A stretch of DNA of 64,000 nucleotides from Ruegeria halocynthiae (GCF_900106805.1 NZ_FNNP01000001.1:1426001-1490000), one strand, 5' to 3'. Shown: positions 1 through 8,781, counted from the stretch's first letter. The notes: generated from the letters alone by a model not told the origin. Translations and numbers: made by a program.

Positions 1-438
1 GTCAAATTTACGTCCCGGAGCCATATCGGAGTGTCCGATCAAACCTTCAGAGGCGATAGACCAACGGCCCATGATATCTTTCAGAAGTTGCTCCAATTTC
101 GACATCTGCAACTCTGAAAACGGGTGGTCGCCGCGATTGTCCAGTTCGATACCGATGGACCGCGAGTTTATATCATCCTTTCCATGCCACTCCCCTGCCC
201 CGGCATGCCATGCGCGATCCTCCTCTCGCACCAACTGCCAAAGCCTGCCATTTCCCCCAATGAGGTAGTGCGCGGACACTTCGGCTGCAGGATCACAGAG
301 ACGCTCTATCGCTGTCGCCGCCTTACTCATCGCTGTGAAGTGCAAAACAATCAGCGAAGGCTTTAGCCCATCCCGGCGCGGGCCGAAATTGGGGGACGGA
401 TGCCAGATCGGCTGTGGTTGATCAGTTGTTGACGGCAC
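1..438 (-). CDS. N-acetylmuramoyl-L-alanine amidase, AmpD-like (3' end cut by window)
   Basis: This is an amidase_2 (AmpD-type) zinc enzyme that cleaves the bond between muramic acid and the stem peptide, in cell-wall recycling or turnover. 146 codons are visible. The predicted zinc ligands are His33 (in LHFTA), His136 (in IGHSDMAPGRK) and Asp146, the last residue before the window edge; the 10-residue spacing of the last two is as in E. coli AmpD. I see no signal peptide, so a cytoplasmic recycling role is likely. The start is a GTG at 438 that overlaps the end of the upstream lipoprotein gene by 17 bases, which suggests translational coupling. The C-terminus lies outside the window. Confidence 0.85.
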   Translation of the reverse strand, partial: MPSTTDQPQPIWHPSPNFGPRRDGLKPSLIVLHFTAMSKAATAIERLCDPAAEVSAHYLIGGNGRLWQLVREEDRAWHAGAGEWHGKDDINSRSIGIELDNRGDHPFSELQMSKLEQLLKDIMGRWSIASEGLIGHSDMAPGRKFD

Positions 439-1129
439 TACGGAACGGGCTGGGATCCCAGGCGCAAGCATAACCATCGCCGTCCGGGTCCAGCCCCTTG
501 CGGTCACGTTGCGGACCACCATTGGCCAGAAACTCGATCTGTGCCTGATCCGACGAGGCGAACTGTGCGCAGTTGCGCTGCGCCTTGGCCTCAAGGTTGA
601 ACCCTGCGCGGCTGTAAAGCTGCGTGCCGACCGGATTCGAGGTGCTCAGCGCGTATTGAACAATGTTTGGCTGCCCATCAGACCCGCGCTGCGGCACTGC
701 AGTGGGTGCAACTACCTCATAGGTCTGCCGGTTTTGCTCAATCCGAGAAGCGTCAGCGTCGATGCTGCGGCGGTTCGAGACAGCCTCGAAATCCTGCTCG
801 TCCGAGATACCGGAGTTATTGACCACAGGTGCCGCAGATGTCGGTTGGCCGGATGTGCCGGCTAGCGCGGCGGCAGTTTGGTTTGCAATATCGGCAGCAC
901 TGCCATCGTTGAGTGGCGGGACTGCCCCCGCCTCCCCTTGAGCAGAAAGCGGTTGCTGTGAAATCGCCTCGGGCGGCAGCAGCGGATTGCCGGACAGCCC
1001 CTGCCCGGCCAAATCAGCCTCACGCTGTGCCTGATACTCCGGAGTGTTAAACCCGGTTCCAGCAACTGGCGCGACGGTGTCGCAAGCGGCAATAAGCCCC
1101 ATCGCGGGGATCAGAAGCGTTATACGCAT
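422..1129 (-). CDS. Lipoprotein with C-terminal excalibur-type calcium-binding motif
   Basis: A 235-residue predicted lipoprotein. The first 16 residues form a signal peptide ending in the lipobox LIAAC, with Cys16 as the lipidated residue. The middle is a low-complexity Ala/Pro/Gln/Ser-rich stretch, probably unstructured. The last 50 residues contain NCAQFASS and DPDGDGYACAWD, the Asp-rich pattern of excalibur domains, which are thought to bind calcium. The start at 1129 is chosen because an upstream in-frame ATG (1222) would place about 31 arginine-rich residues before the signal peptide. It lies 40 bases after gatA and overlaps the amidase gene, so the protein may act at the cell envelope. 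Precise function unknown. Confidence 0.75.
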   Translation of the reverse strand: MRITLLIPAMGLIAACDTVAPVAGTGFNTPEYQAQREADLAGQGLSGNPLLPPEAISQQPLSAQGEAGAVPPLNDGSAADIANQTAAALAGTSGQPTSAAPVVNNSGISDEQDFEAVSNRRSIDADASRIEQNRQTYEVVAPTAVPQRGSDGQPNIVQYALSTSNPVGTQLYSRAGFNLEAKAQRNCAQFASSDQAQIEFLANGGPQRDRKGLDPDGDGYACAWDPSPFRSAVNN

Positions 1130-1169
1130 TCGGCTGCTCCGTCTTCTTGTCGTTCTGCCAGTTTGAGGA

Positions 1170-2657
1170 TTACCACCATTTGTTCGGTTTGGCCACAAAC
1201 CCGGCTGCACTCTCGAGCGCATAGGCGGTGTTAAGCAATTCGCCTTCGTCCCATGGGCGCCCGATCAATTGAAGACCCAAGGGAAGCCCCTGCGCATCCA
1301 AACCGGCTGGTACGGAAATACCCGGAAGACCGGCCAGATTCACAGTCACCGTGAAGACATCGTTCAGATACATCTGAACTGGGTCGGCCTCGGTCATCTC
1401 ACCCAGCCCGAAGGACGCAGAGGGCGTCGCAGGTGTCAGGATTGCATCGATACCTGCAGCGAAGACGTCTTCGAAGTCTTTCTTGATCAGCGTACGCACC
1501 CGGCGGGCGCGGTTGTAGTAAGCATCGTAGAAACCAGCTGACAGCACGTAGGTGCCGATCATCACGCGGCGCTGAACCTCGTGGCCAAAACCTTGGGCAC
1601 GGGTCTTTTCATACATCTCGGTGATACCATCACCCTGCGCCAACTGCGCGCGGCGGCCATACCGAACGCCGTCATAACGCGCGAGGTTCGACGAAGCCTC
1701 TGCCGGGGCGATCACGTAATAGGCTGGCAGCGCGTATTTTGTGTGCGGAAGCGAGATATCGACGATCTCAGCCCCTGCATCCTTCAGCATATCGGCACCA
1801 TCAGACCACAGTTTCTCGATCTCGGCGGGCATCCCATCCATGCGGTATTCCTTGGGGATACCGATCTTTTTGCCTTTGATATCGCCGGTCAGCATCGCCT
1901 CGAAATTCGGAACGGCCAGTTCGGCGCTGGTCGAATCCTTGGAATCATGACCGCACATCGTTTCCAGCATAATTGCTGCGTCGCGAACGTTCTTGGTCAT
2001 CGGACCGGCCTGATCCAGCGACGAGGCAAAAGCCACGATGCCCCAGCGCGAGCACCGGCCATAAGTCGGTTTGATACCGGTGATTCCAACAAAGGCGGCA
2101 GGCTGGCGGATTGAGCCGCCCGTATCGGTGCCGGTAGCAGCAAGACACAGATCCGCCGCGACGGCCGAGGCCGACCCGCCGGACGACCCGCCCGGTGTCA
2201 GCTGTGCATCGTCATTGCCGCGCCGCCACGGGCTGACCGCGTTGCCATAAACCGAAGTTTCGTTGGACGAGCCCATGGCGAATTCGTCCATGTTCAGTTT
2301 TCCGAGCATTACAGCCCCGGCATCGGCCAATTGCTGCGATACGGTGGATTCGTATTCGGGCTTGAAGCCATCCAGAATCTTCGACGCTGCCTGCGAGGGC
2401 ACTCCCTTGGTGCAGAACAGATCCTTGATGCCGATCGGTAGGCCGCACATTGATGGCGCATCGCCGCCTTTGATCCGCTCATCCGCCGCCTTGGCGCGTT
2501 CCAGCGCGATCTCGGGTGTCTTATGGACAAAGGCGTTCAGCGCGCTGGCATCGTCGATGGCTTTCAGGCAAGATTCAGTCAACTCGACCGAGGTCACATC
2601 ACCGGCACGCAGAGCATCGCGGGCTTCGGCAAGACCCAGTTTGTTCAGATCGCTCAT
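1170..2657 (-). CDS. gatA: Asp-tRNA(Asn)/Glu-tRNA(Gln) amidotransferase subunit A
   Basis: The glutaminase subunit of GatCAB. It releases ammonia from glutamine so that GatB can amidate misacylated Glu-tRNA(Gln) or Asp-tRNA(Asn). At 495 residues it has the usual family length. The amidase-signature catalytic triad is readable: Lys78 in GIKDLF, Ser158 in the glycine/serine-rich [10 protein letters not shown] segment, and the nucleophile Ser182 in [13 protein letters not shown]. It follows gatC by 3 bases. gatB is not in this window. Indirect amidation implies that the organism lacks glutaminyl- or asparaginyl-tRNA synthetase, or uses both routes. Confidence 0.97.
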   Translation of the reverse strand: MSDLNKLGLAEARDALRAGDVTSVELTESCLKAIDDASALNAFVHKTPEIALERAKAADERIKGGDAPSMCGLPIGIKDLFCTKGVPSQAASKILDGFKPEYESTVSQQLADAGAVMLGKLNMDEFAMGSSNETSVYGNAVSPWRRGNDDAQLTPGGSSGGSASAVAADLCLAATGTDTGGSIRQPAAFVGITGIKPTYGRCSRWGIVAFASSLDQAGPMTKNVRDAAIMLETMCGHDSKDSTSAELAVPNFEAMLTGDIKGKKIGIPKEYRMDGMPAEIEKLWSDGADMLKDAGAEIVDISLPHTKYALPAYYVIAPAEASSNLARYDGVRYGRRAQLAQGDGITEMYEKTRAQGFGHEVQRRVMIGTYVLSAGFYDAYYNRARRVRTLIKKDFEDVFAAGIDAILTPATPSASFGLGEMTEADPVQMYLNDVFTVTVNLAGLPGISVPAGLDAQGLPLGLQLIGRPWDEGELLNTAYALESAAGFVAKPNKWW

Positions 2658-2660
2658 GTC

Positions 2661-2948
2661 TTACTCCACCACTTTAGGGACTGCGAAAAAGCCCTCGCGT
2701 GCATCGGGGGCGTTGGCCAGAACCTTGTCCTGCTGGTTCCCATCAGTGACCTCATCCTGACGACGCTTCAGGCGCATCGGCTCGACCGAAACCATCGGCT
2801 CGACGCCTTCAACATCCACTTCGTTCAATTGCTCGATGAATCCAAGGATGGTGTTGAACTCGGACGCCAGCGCAGGCAGCGCATCATCCTCGACCTTGAT
2901 TCGGGCCAGTTTGGCCACCTTGGCGGCAGTGCTTTGGTCAATCGACAT
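2661..2948 (-). CDS. gatC: Asp-tRNA(Asn)/Glu-tRNA(Gln) amidotransferase subunit C
   Basis: The small stabilising subunit of GatCAB that wraps around the GatA-GatB interface. Its 95 residues are typical in length. The N-terminal helix MSIDQSTAAKVAKLARI, the FNTILGFIEQL segment and the acidic DVEGVEPM loop are family hallmarks. It is the first gene of the gatC-gatA unit, with only 3 bases between them, so the pair is certainly co-transcribed. The promoter must lie in the 225-base gap towards the divergent small secreted peptide. Confidence 0.96.
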   Translation of the reverse strand: MSIDQSTAAKVAKLARIKVEDDALPALASEFNTILGFIEQLNEVDVEGVEPMVSVEPMRLKRRQDEVTDGNQQDKVLANAPDAREGFFAVPKVVE

Positions 2949-3173
2949 CGGAAAACCTCATATGCGTTAGGGGGCGTTTACCCGTCTGCCGCAGCACTCG
3001 CAAGACCGGCAGGTGGCAGACAGGTATTTCAGACAGCCGATCACGACCTGCCATGCAATTTTGAATGCCCGATATGCGAAAAAGTAAACCAATTAGTTCA
3101 TTTTCATCATTGAAAAACTGAACCGAACTGTTCATTTCATGTATGCAACGCAGCAAGAAACCGGAGACACCCC

Positions 3174-3332
3174 ATGAAAACTCTTTTGTCTGCCTTCATC
3201 CTGTCCACCCTGGTTCTGACCTCTCCCGCAGTGGCTCTGGGGATCGGCATGAACAATCTGACCCGAAACCTGAGCTTCCCCGAGCCTGTTTCGGAACCCG
3301 TGACCAAAGACCAAACCCAGGCAGGCAAGTAA
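3174..3332 (+). CDS. Small secreted peptide of unknown function (52 aa)
   Basis: A short open frame beginning MKTLLSAFILSTLVLTSPAVALG. This looks like a signal peptide with a likely cleavage after AVA, leaving a mature peptide of about 30 residues (LGIGMNNLTRNLSFPEP and on). A GGAG Shine-Dalgarno stands about 9 bases before the ATG, and a strong intrinsic terminator follows 12 bases after the stop. Together these make a self-contained transcription unit, which is the main reason to call it a gene. The upstream region has GTTCATTT at both 3096 and 3130. No family is recognised; it may be a periplasmic or secreted peptide. Confidence 0.6.
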   Translation: MKTLLSAFILSTLVLTSPAVALGIGMNNLTRNLSFPEPVSEPVTKDQTQAGK

Positions 3333-3343
3333 GCCCGCCTCCT

Positions 3344-3382
3344 GCGCCGGATCGGTCCCCCCCTCCCGATCCGGCGCTTTTT
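3344..3382 (+). terminator. Intrinsic terminator after small secreted peptide
   Basis: A perfect 12-bp GC-rich stem (3344-3355 pairing with 3366-3377) around a C-rich loop, followed directly by TTTTT. It ends the transcript of the 52-aa peptide gene and separates it from the DUF4202 gene. Confidence 0.9.
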
Positions 3383-3485
3383 GAATTTGACTGCTGCACC
3401 CCTCCTGACAAGTCGTTAGCATGATCTCAGATCAAACTCCGAACTGCCCGCCGGGTGTCGTTCGGACAAGCTAACGGAGCGGAAA

Positions 3486-4049
3486 ATGAGCACACGCAAG
3501 CAAGCAGTTCTGGACGCGATTGACGCAGCAAATACACAAGATCCCAACAAAGAGGATGGTCAACCAACGGAGCTGCTTTATGGCCAACGCATGAGTGCAG
3601 AGCTTGACCGGCTATTTCCCGACGCATCGGATGCATTGCAAATTGCCGCTCGGGGTCAGCATGTAGAACGCTGGAAGCTGAAGCGCACCGAATACCCCGA
3701 GGGCCGGGCCGGGTATTTGGCCTGGCGCAAGGCACAGGGTGTGTATCACGCGGATGTTGTTCAAGGTTTCATGGAACAGGCTGAATACGGCGCGGACGAG
3801 ATTGAAGCCGTCGAGCAGATGTTGCGCAAACAGGGGATCAAACGCAACACTGACGTACAGGCGCTTGAAGACGTGATCTGTTTCGTTTTCCTGAAATGGT
3901 ACTTTGCACCTTTTGCCGCCAAACACTCCGCCGAAAAAATACAACGCATCGTCGAAAAGACCGCATTCAAGATGTCTCCCGGAGGCCGCGCTCGGGTTCT
4001 GGACGAGTTTGATCTGCCCGAGGCCCTGGCCGCAGCTTTCCGGGACTGA
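3486..4049 (+). CDS. DUF4202 family protein
   Basis: A 187-residue soluble protein of the DUF4202 family, biochemical role unknown. Family hallmarks are the ARGQHVERWKLKR segment followed by YPEGRAGYLAWR in the first half, and LEDVICFVFLKWYF with a conserved acidic/aromatic pattern in the second half. The mostly helical, His/Arg/Glu-rich character suggests an enzyme rather than a structural protein, but I cannot name a substrate. It has its own GGAGC ribosome-binding site and stands alone between a terminator and the SGNH lipoprotein gene. Confidence 0.8.
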   Translation: MSTRKQAVLDAIDAANTQDPNKEDGQPTELLYGQRMSAELDRLFPDASDALQIAARGQHVERWKLKRTEYPEGRAGYLAWRKAQGVYHADVVQGFMEQAEYGADEIEAVEQMLRKQGIKRNTDVQALEDVICFVFLKWYFAPFAAKHSAEKIQRIVEKTAFKMSPGGRARVLDEFDLPEALAAAFRD

Positions 4050-4132
4050 CGCTCTTTGAGACTCCGTTAACCGCGTGTTTACCATTTCGCGGCTTTCTAA
4101 GCGGGTCGCAACAGCGCCTGGACAAATCAGCT

Positions 4133-4816
4133 ATGAACAAACTGCTCCTTCTTGGGTGCCTTGGGGTTCTTCTTGGTTGTCAGGAGATGCCCGCTAGCAC
4201 GCCAGATGCCAAGGTCATCGCGGTCGGCGATTCCCTGATGGCTTGGAACGGCACGTCCGGAAACTCGATCCCGGATGTTGTCGAACGGTCAATCGGCGAA
4301 CCTGTGCTCGACCGCTCGGCATCGGCGGCCTGGTTGCAGACGGGATTTGATGCCGATGGCGCGCCCGATTCCGGTGTGCAAGCCCAGTTCGTGCCGGGAG
4401 AATGGGATTGGGCGATTGTAAACGGGGGCGGCAACGACCTGATGTTGGGATGCGCCTGTATGAGATGTAGCGGCGTCATAAACACCATGATCTCGAAAGA
4501 CGGACAATATGGTCAGGTGCCCGATTTTCTGCGCCGGATTCGCGATGGGGGCACACAGGTCATCTATGTCGGCTATCTGCGCAGCCCTGACCTGATAACA
4601 CCCATTGAGCATTGCAAGGGAGAAGGTGATGAGTTCGAGGCCAGGATCAAGAGATTGGCACAGAAAGAAGCTGGGATAACCTTTGTTTCGGTGCAGGACG
4701 TCGCGCAACCGGGCGACCCCTCGTATTTCTCATTTGATCTGATCCACCCCTCGCGCAAATCCAGTCGCATCATTGGGGAACGGATCGCTCAGGTCATCAA
4801 GCAGCCACGGTCCTGA
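4133..4816 (+). CDS. SGNH/GDSL-type hydrolase, lipoprotein
   Basis: A predicted envelope esterase or lipase of the SGNH fold, 227 residues. The signal peptide ends in LLGC, with Cys16 as the likely lipidated residue. Block I is VGDSLMAW with the nucleophile Ser34. A GGGNDLM segment supplies the Asn of block III, and DLIHPS near the C-terminus supplies the Asp-x-x-His pair. There is an unusual cysteine cluster (CACMRC) right after the Asn block. The 3' end overlaps the convergent ceramidase-family gene by 20 bases. Substrate unknown; an acyl or acetyl ester in the envelope is plausible. Confidence 0.8.
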   Translation: MNKLLLLGCLGVLLGCQEMPASTPDAKVIAVGDSLMAWNGTSGNSIPDVVERSIGEPVLDRSASAAWLQTGFDADGAPDSGVQAQFVPGEWDWAIVNGGGNDLMLGCACMRCSGVINTMISKDGQYGQVPDFLRRIRDGGTQVIYVGYLRSPDLITPIEHCKGEGDEFEARIKRLAQKEAGITFVSVQDVAQPGDPSYFSFDLIHPSRKSSRIIGERIAQVIKQPRS

Positions 4817-5450
4817 TCGCCCGCCGATACACCTCGATCATCCAGCCCAGCATGATGGCGTTCAGAATATGCCACATGAAGTGCGTGCCGATGGGTAAAT
4901 GCCCGCATATCGGATCATCCAGCGCCCGGAAGGTGATAGAGGCGATCAGGATACCCGCCCCAATCGCCAGCTCTCGCGCGGTATCGGGCGTTTTCTGGCG
5001 CAGCATGAATGCGTATATCAGAATCAACAGAGGCACTGGTGCATAAGCCGAAGAGCCGCCAAGCCCCGGCACCATCTGGAACACCGGGATTGTCAGCGCG
5101 GCAAAAGGGATGAACAGCGCGGTCAGACCAAGCGCGTATCCGGGGCGCATCTCCCAGACATCGCGGTTCACTGCATATATATAGACGAGGATGAACAGCA
5201 GGATCGGCGCCGTATCCGCAATCGCAGCCCAGACCTGAGCATGGGTGTGAAACAGATAGCTGCCAAGACCGATCATTGCCAGAATGACAACCAGTCCCAT
5301 CGCCAGCGGCATTCCCCGCCCGCGCACTCTTCGCCACATGATAAATGCCGCGATTAGAAACGCCGCGTTGGTGGCGGCGTTGATCGGCTCGGCCCAATAA
5401 GCAGGCAAGAGCCGCTCGCAATAGCCGTCAATATACTGCGTCCAGTCCAT
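4797..5450 (-). CDS. Ceramidase/alkaline phytoceramidase-family integral membrane hydrolase
   Basis: A 217-residue protein with about seven hydrophobic segments, of the CREST superfamily (alkaline ceramidase family). Predicted zinc-site residues are all present with the spacing of human ACER3: Ser64, His68 (SYLFH), Asp79, and His190/His194 (THFMWH). N-terminal DGYCER and EPINAATN are also typical. The expected reaction is hydrolysis of an amide-linked acyl group in a lipid. Many bacteria with this family do not make ceramide, so the true substrate may be another amide-linked lipid, such as an ornithine-type aminolipid; that is inference. Convergent overlap with the SGNH hydrolase gene. Confidence 0.8.
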   Translation of the reverse strand: MDWTQYIDGYCERLLPAYWAEPINAATNAAFLIAAFIMWRRVRGRGMPLAMGLVVILAMIGLGSYLFHTHAQVWAAIADTAPILLFILVYIYAVNRDVWEMRPGYALGLTALFIPFAALTIPVFQMVPGLGGSSAYAPVPLLILIYAFMLRQKTPDTARELAIGAGILIASITFRALDDPICGHLPIGTHFMWHILNAIMLGWMIEVYRRAIRTVAA

Positions 5451-5507
5451 AGATTTTTACATAGCCGATGCTAGGCTGGCTCCAAGCGGAAAATGGGAGG
5501 ATTTATT

Positions 5508-6200
5508 ATGAATATCATTTGGCTGGGTCACGGCAGCTTTCGCATCGAAACTGCAGGGCAAGTTCTACTGTTCGATCCCTGGCTAACGGGAAATCCAACA
5601 TTACCCGAAGATCAACATGATGCGGCTGTTGCGGATGCGACGCATATTCTGCTGACTCACACCCATTTCGACCATGTTGTTGATATCCTGCCGCTTGCCA
5701 AGCATCTGAATGTGCCGGTGGTTGGGCAGTATGACCTGATGGGATACTGGGCCGAGGCCGAGGGCATCGAAACCGTCGGGTTCAACAAAGGCGGAACAGT
5801 AGAATTGAACGGGATCAAAGTATCGATGGTGCCTGCCTCTCACAGTTCGACTTTTTCGACCCCCGATGGTCTGCGCACAGGCGGAACCGAGGTCGGGTAT
5901 ATGATCGCGACCGAAGGGCACATGGTATATGTCTCGGGCGATACCGACATCATGGCGGATATGGAATGGATGGGGGATTACTACAAACCCGATATCGGCA
6001 TCCTGTCATCGGGGGGTCATTTCACCATGGATATGAAAGGCACCGCTTATGCGGCCAAGCGGTACTTCGATTTCAAGACGGTGATCCCCTGCCATTACAA
6101 GACCTTTCCGATTCTCGAACAATCAGCCCAAGCGCTGGCTGATGGGTTGCCCGGTGTCGATGTGATCGAACCCGAGGTCATGCAGGCGATTGTGCTCTGA
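5508..6200 (+). CDS. UPF0173 family metallo-beta-lactamase-fold hydrolase
   Basis: A compact 230-residue MBL-fold metal-dependent hydrolase of the UPF0173 group. The metal-binding signature THTHFDH (His51, His53, Asp55, His56) is intact, and further ligands lie in PASHSS, SGDTDI and the C-terminal PCHYKTFP. The start at 5508 is preferred over an in-frame ATG at 5493 because GGGAGG stands seven bases upstream. The stop TGA shares its last base with the start codon of the M24 gene, so the two are translationally coupled. Substrate unknown. Confidence 0.88.
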   Translation: MNIIWLGHGSFRIETAGQVLLFDPWLTGNPTLPEDQHDAAVADATHILLTHTHFDHVVDILPLAKHLNVPVVGQYDLMGYWAEAEGIETVGFNKGGTVELNGIKVSMVPASHSSTFSTPDGLRTGGTEVGYMIATEGHMVYVSGDTDIMADMEWMGDYYKPDIGILSSGGHFTMDMKGTAYAAKRYFDFKTVIPCHYKTFPILEQSAQALADGLPGVDVIEPEVMQAIVL

Positions 6201-7369
6201 TGCCGGCCTCGGATTTCAGCGCTCAGGAATACGCCGATCGCATTGGCAGAACCCGTGTCGCGATGGAACAACGGGGGCTTGATGTATTGCTGATCACAGA
6301 CCCGTCGAACATGGCATGGATCACCGGCTATGACGGGTGGAGCTTTTACGTCCCGCAAATGGTCATCCTGCCTGTCAAAGGATCGCCGCTGTGGTGGGGG
6401 AGGACGCAGGACAAGGCCGGAGCGGCACAGACCACCTGGCTGGATACATCGGATCTGCTGGATTGGCCCGAAGAACACGTGCAGCATCCGGATCACCATC
6501 CGGTCGATTCCCTGGTTACGGTTCTGCAGGACCGCGGATGGACTTCGAGTTTGGGCGTCGAGATGGACAATTACTACTACTCGGCCGCCAGTCACCGCAT
6601 TCTCGAACGCGCTTTCGGAGTGCTGACGGATGCCACCGGCCTTGTGAACTGGCAACGCGCCGTCAAAAGCAACGCCGAGGTCGATATGATGCGCAAGGCG
6701 GGGCGGTTGACCGCGCATATGCACGAAGTTCTGCGCGGGGCGTTTCGCGAAGGACTGCCCAAGAATCAGCTGGTCGCCGAGGTACAGGCCGCTGGCATCG
6801 CCGGGCTACCCGGGCTTGCAGGGGACTATCCCGCCATCGTTCCGATCGCGCCTTCGGGCGCCGAGGCATCGGCCTCGCACATCACGTGGAACGACAGGCC
6901 GCTCACAGTTGGCGAGGCGACCTATTTCGAGATTTCAGGCTGTTATCGCCGCTATCACTGCCCGGCAAGTCGCAGTCTGTTTCTGGGCAATCCCTCCGAT
7001 GACATTCGTCGCGCCGAGACGGCAGTGCTGCAGGCCATTGATGACGCCTTGTCTGCCGCGCGCCCTGGTGCGACCTGCGAAGAGGTTGCTGCCTGCGTCT
7101 ATGACAGCTTTGCCCGCGCTGGGTATGTCAAGGCCAACCGAACCGGCTATCCGATTGGTCTGAGTTATCCGCCCGACTGGGGCGAACGCACCATGAGCCT
7201 GCGGCCCGGAGACACCACTGAGCTGCAGGAAAACATGACCTTCCATTTGATGCCCGGTCTGTGGACCCCGGATTGGGGCATGGCCATCACAGAAAGCTTT
7301 GTGGTCACGGCTGCAGGTGGTGTGCCTTTGGCTGACATCCCGCGTGAGCTGGTTGTGAAACCGGCCTGA
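6200..7369 (+). CDS. M24 (creatinase/prolidase-fold) hydrolase, ectoine hydrolase (DoeA/EutD)-like
   Basis: A 389-residue pita-bread-fold enzyme. An N-terminal creatinase-like domain (about 1-155) precedes the catalytic domain. The segment RTGYPIGLSYPPDWGERTMSLRPG and the preceding FEISGCYRRYHCPASR match the ectoine hydrolase DoeA/EutD group better than true Xaa-Pro aminopeptidases. DoeA opens the ring of the compatible solute ectoine to acetyl-diaminobutyrate. None of the usual partners (ectoine uptake genes, DoeB deacetylase, AsnC regulator) is nearby, so this may be a stand-alone paralogue with a related cyclic amide substrate. It is coupled to the UPF0173 gene by a one-base overlap. Confidence 0.7.
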   Translation: MPASDFSAQEYADRIGRTRVAMEQRGLDVLLITDPSNMAWITGYDGWSFYVPQMVILPVKGSPLWWGRTQDKAGAAQTTWLDTSDLLDWPEEHVQHPDHHPVDSLVTVLQDRGWTSSLGVEMDNYYYSAASHRILERAFGVLTDATGLVNWQRAVKSNAEVDMMRKAGRLTAHMHEVLRGAFREGLPKNQLVAEVQAAGIAGLPGLAGDYPAIVPIAPSGAEASASHITWNDRPLTVGEATYFEISGCYRRYHCPASRSLFLGNPSDDIRRAETAVLQAIDDALSAARPGATCEEVAACVYDSFARAGYVKANRTGYPIGLSYPPDWGERTMSLRPGDTTELQENMTFHLMPGLWTPDWGMAITESFVVTAAGGVPLADIPRELVVKPA

Positions 7370-7370
7370 T

Positions 7371-7823
7371 CTAGTCGCGTTGCGCGGCAAAGAACTGTTT
7401 CAGCAGCGCGATAGCCTCATCTGCGGCGATCCCGTCATAGACCTCGGGGCGATGATGCGCTTGCGGATGCGAAAAAACCCGCGCACCATGCGCCACGCCA
7501 CCCGATTTGGGATCGGACGCGCCATAATACACCCGCCGGATGCGAGCGGCAGCCAGTGCGGCGGCGCACATGGCGCAAGGCTCCAGCGTCACATAGAGAT
7601 CGTGATCCGGCAATCGCTCCGATCCGGCAGATTGGCAGGCGGCGCGCAGGGCCAGTATCTCGGCATGGGCTGTGGGATCGCGCAATTCGCGGGTCCGGTT
7701 GCCAGCCGCCGCGACAACCCGCCCATCAGGCCCGATGATGACGGCGCCCACTGGCACCTCTCCCCGATCCGCTGCTGTTCGCGCCTGCTCGAGCGCCAGT
7801 TTCATATGCGATCTGAACTCCAT
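7371..7823 (-). CDS. tadA: tRNA-specific adenosine deaminase
   Basis: Deaminates the wobble adenosine (A34) of tRNA-Arg(ACG) to inosine. The cytidine-deaminase zinc motifs are intact: THAEILAL with the proton-shuttling Glu, and LEPCAMCAAAL with the two zinc cysteines. The start at 7823 (MEFRSHMKLAL, 150 residues) gives the normal family length; an in-frame ATG at 7862 would add 13 unconserved residues and leave only about 20 bases to the divergent rluB. The tail-to-tail partner is the ectoine-hydrolase-like gene, one base away. Confidence 0.94.
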   Translation of the reverse strand: MEFRSHMKLALEQARTAADRGEVPVGAVIIGPDGRVVAAAGNRTRELRDPTAHAEILALRAACQSAGSERLPDHDLYVTLEPCAMCAAALAAARIRRVYYGASDPKSGGVAHGARVFSHPQAHHRPEVYDGIAADEAIALLKQFFAAQRD

Positions 7824-7884
7824 GCCTTTGACTGCCTCAGAAACCTGCCTTTCGCAAGCCACCGGGATGCGCTATGGCCGGGGG

Positions 7885-8700
7885 ATGAGCAATACTCCTC
7901 CTCCTGGCGACCGGATCGCCAAAGTGCTGGCTCGCGCCGGCGTCGCCTCGCGCCGCGAGGCCGAACGTATGATCGAAGCCGGTCGTGTCAGTGTGAATGG
8001 TAAGGCGATCAGCAGCCCGGCGCTGAACGTGACCGCCAAAGACAAGATCACCGTCGACGGCAAACCGGTGTCCGAGCCCGAACCATCGCGCCTGTGGCTG
8101 TATCATAAGCCGTCGGGTCTGGTGACAACGGCCCGTGACGAAAAGGGGCGCGCGACGATCTTCGACAAACTGCCTGAAGATATGCCGCGGGTCATGAGCG
8201 TGGGCCGTCTGGACCTGAATTCGGAAGGGTTGCTGCTGCTGACCAATGACGGCGGCATCAAACGCAAACTCGAACTGCCCTCGACCGGCTGGTTGCGCAA
8301 GTACCGCGTGCGTGTGAACGGGCGCCCGAAGGACGAGGATTTCGAACCGCTGCGCAAGGGGTTGGTAATCGAGGGCGAACGGTTCCAACCGATGACCGTC
8401 ACCCTGGACCGTCAACAGGGTGCAAACGCCTGGCTGACCATCGGCTTGCGTGAAGGCAAGAACCGGGAAATCCGCCGCGCCATCGAAGATATCGGTTATG
8501 TGGTCAACCGCCTGTTGCGAGTCTCGTTTGGCCCATTTCAGCTGGGTGATCTGAAACTCGGCGAGGTCGAAGAAATCCGTCGCCGCGTCATGCGGGACCA
8601 ATTGGGGCTAGAGGCTGAGGATGGCGACAAGCCTTCTGCAAAACGCCCATCCCGGCCTCAACGTAAAAGGCCCTCGGTCGGCAAGAAACCTCGCAAGTGA
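7885..8700 (+). CDS. rluB: 23S rRNA pseudouridine synthase, RluB-type
   Basis: Makes pseudouridine in 23S rRNA (position 2605 in E. coli numbering). An S4 RNA-binding domain (IAKVLARAGVASRREAERMI, about residues 9-70) is followed by the RsuA/RluB catalytic domain with VGRLDLNSEGLLLLTNDG, in which the first Asp is catalytic, and by REGKNREIRRAIE. The C-terminal tail of about 30 residues is rich in Lys, Arg and Pro (PSRPQRKRPSVGKKPRK) and probably contacts RNA. The ATG at 7885 is used; a longer upstream open frame runs antisense through tadA and is not coding. Divergent from tadA. Confidence 0.93.
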   Translation: MSNTPPPGDRIAKVLARAGVASRREAERMIEAGRVSVNGKAISSPALNVTAKDKITVDGKPVSEPEPSRLWLYHKPSGLVTTARDEKGRATIFDKLPEDMPRVMSVGRLDLNSEGLLLLTNDGGIKRKLELPSTGWLRKYRVRVNGRPKDEDFEPLRKGLVIEGERFQPMTVTLDRQQGANAWLTIGLREGKNREIRRAIEDIGYVVNRLLRVSFGPFQLGDLKLGEVEEIRRRVMRDQLGLEAEDGDKPSAKRPSRPQRKRPSVGKKPRK

Positions 8701-8781
8701 TGCGGGTTATGCAACCTTCCCCCTAGCGCCAAGCCCTCGCATCGCCTAAATTTTCTGTGTCAGCGACAGTTGGGGGGCAAG

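Noticed and set aside
7672..7884. N-terminal extension of RluB
   Set aside because: The extra 71 codons run antisense through tadA and are low-complexity; the ATG at 7885 starts directly before the S4 domain.
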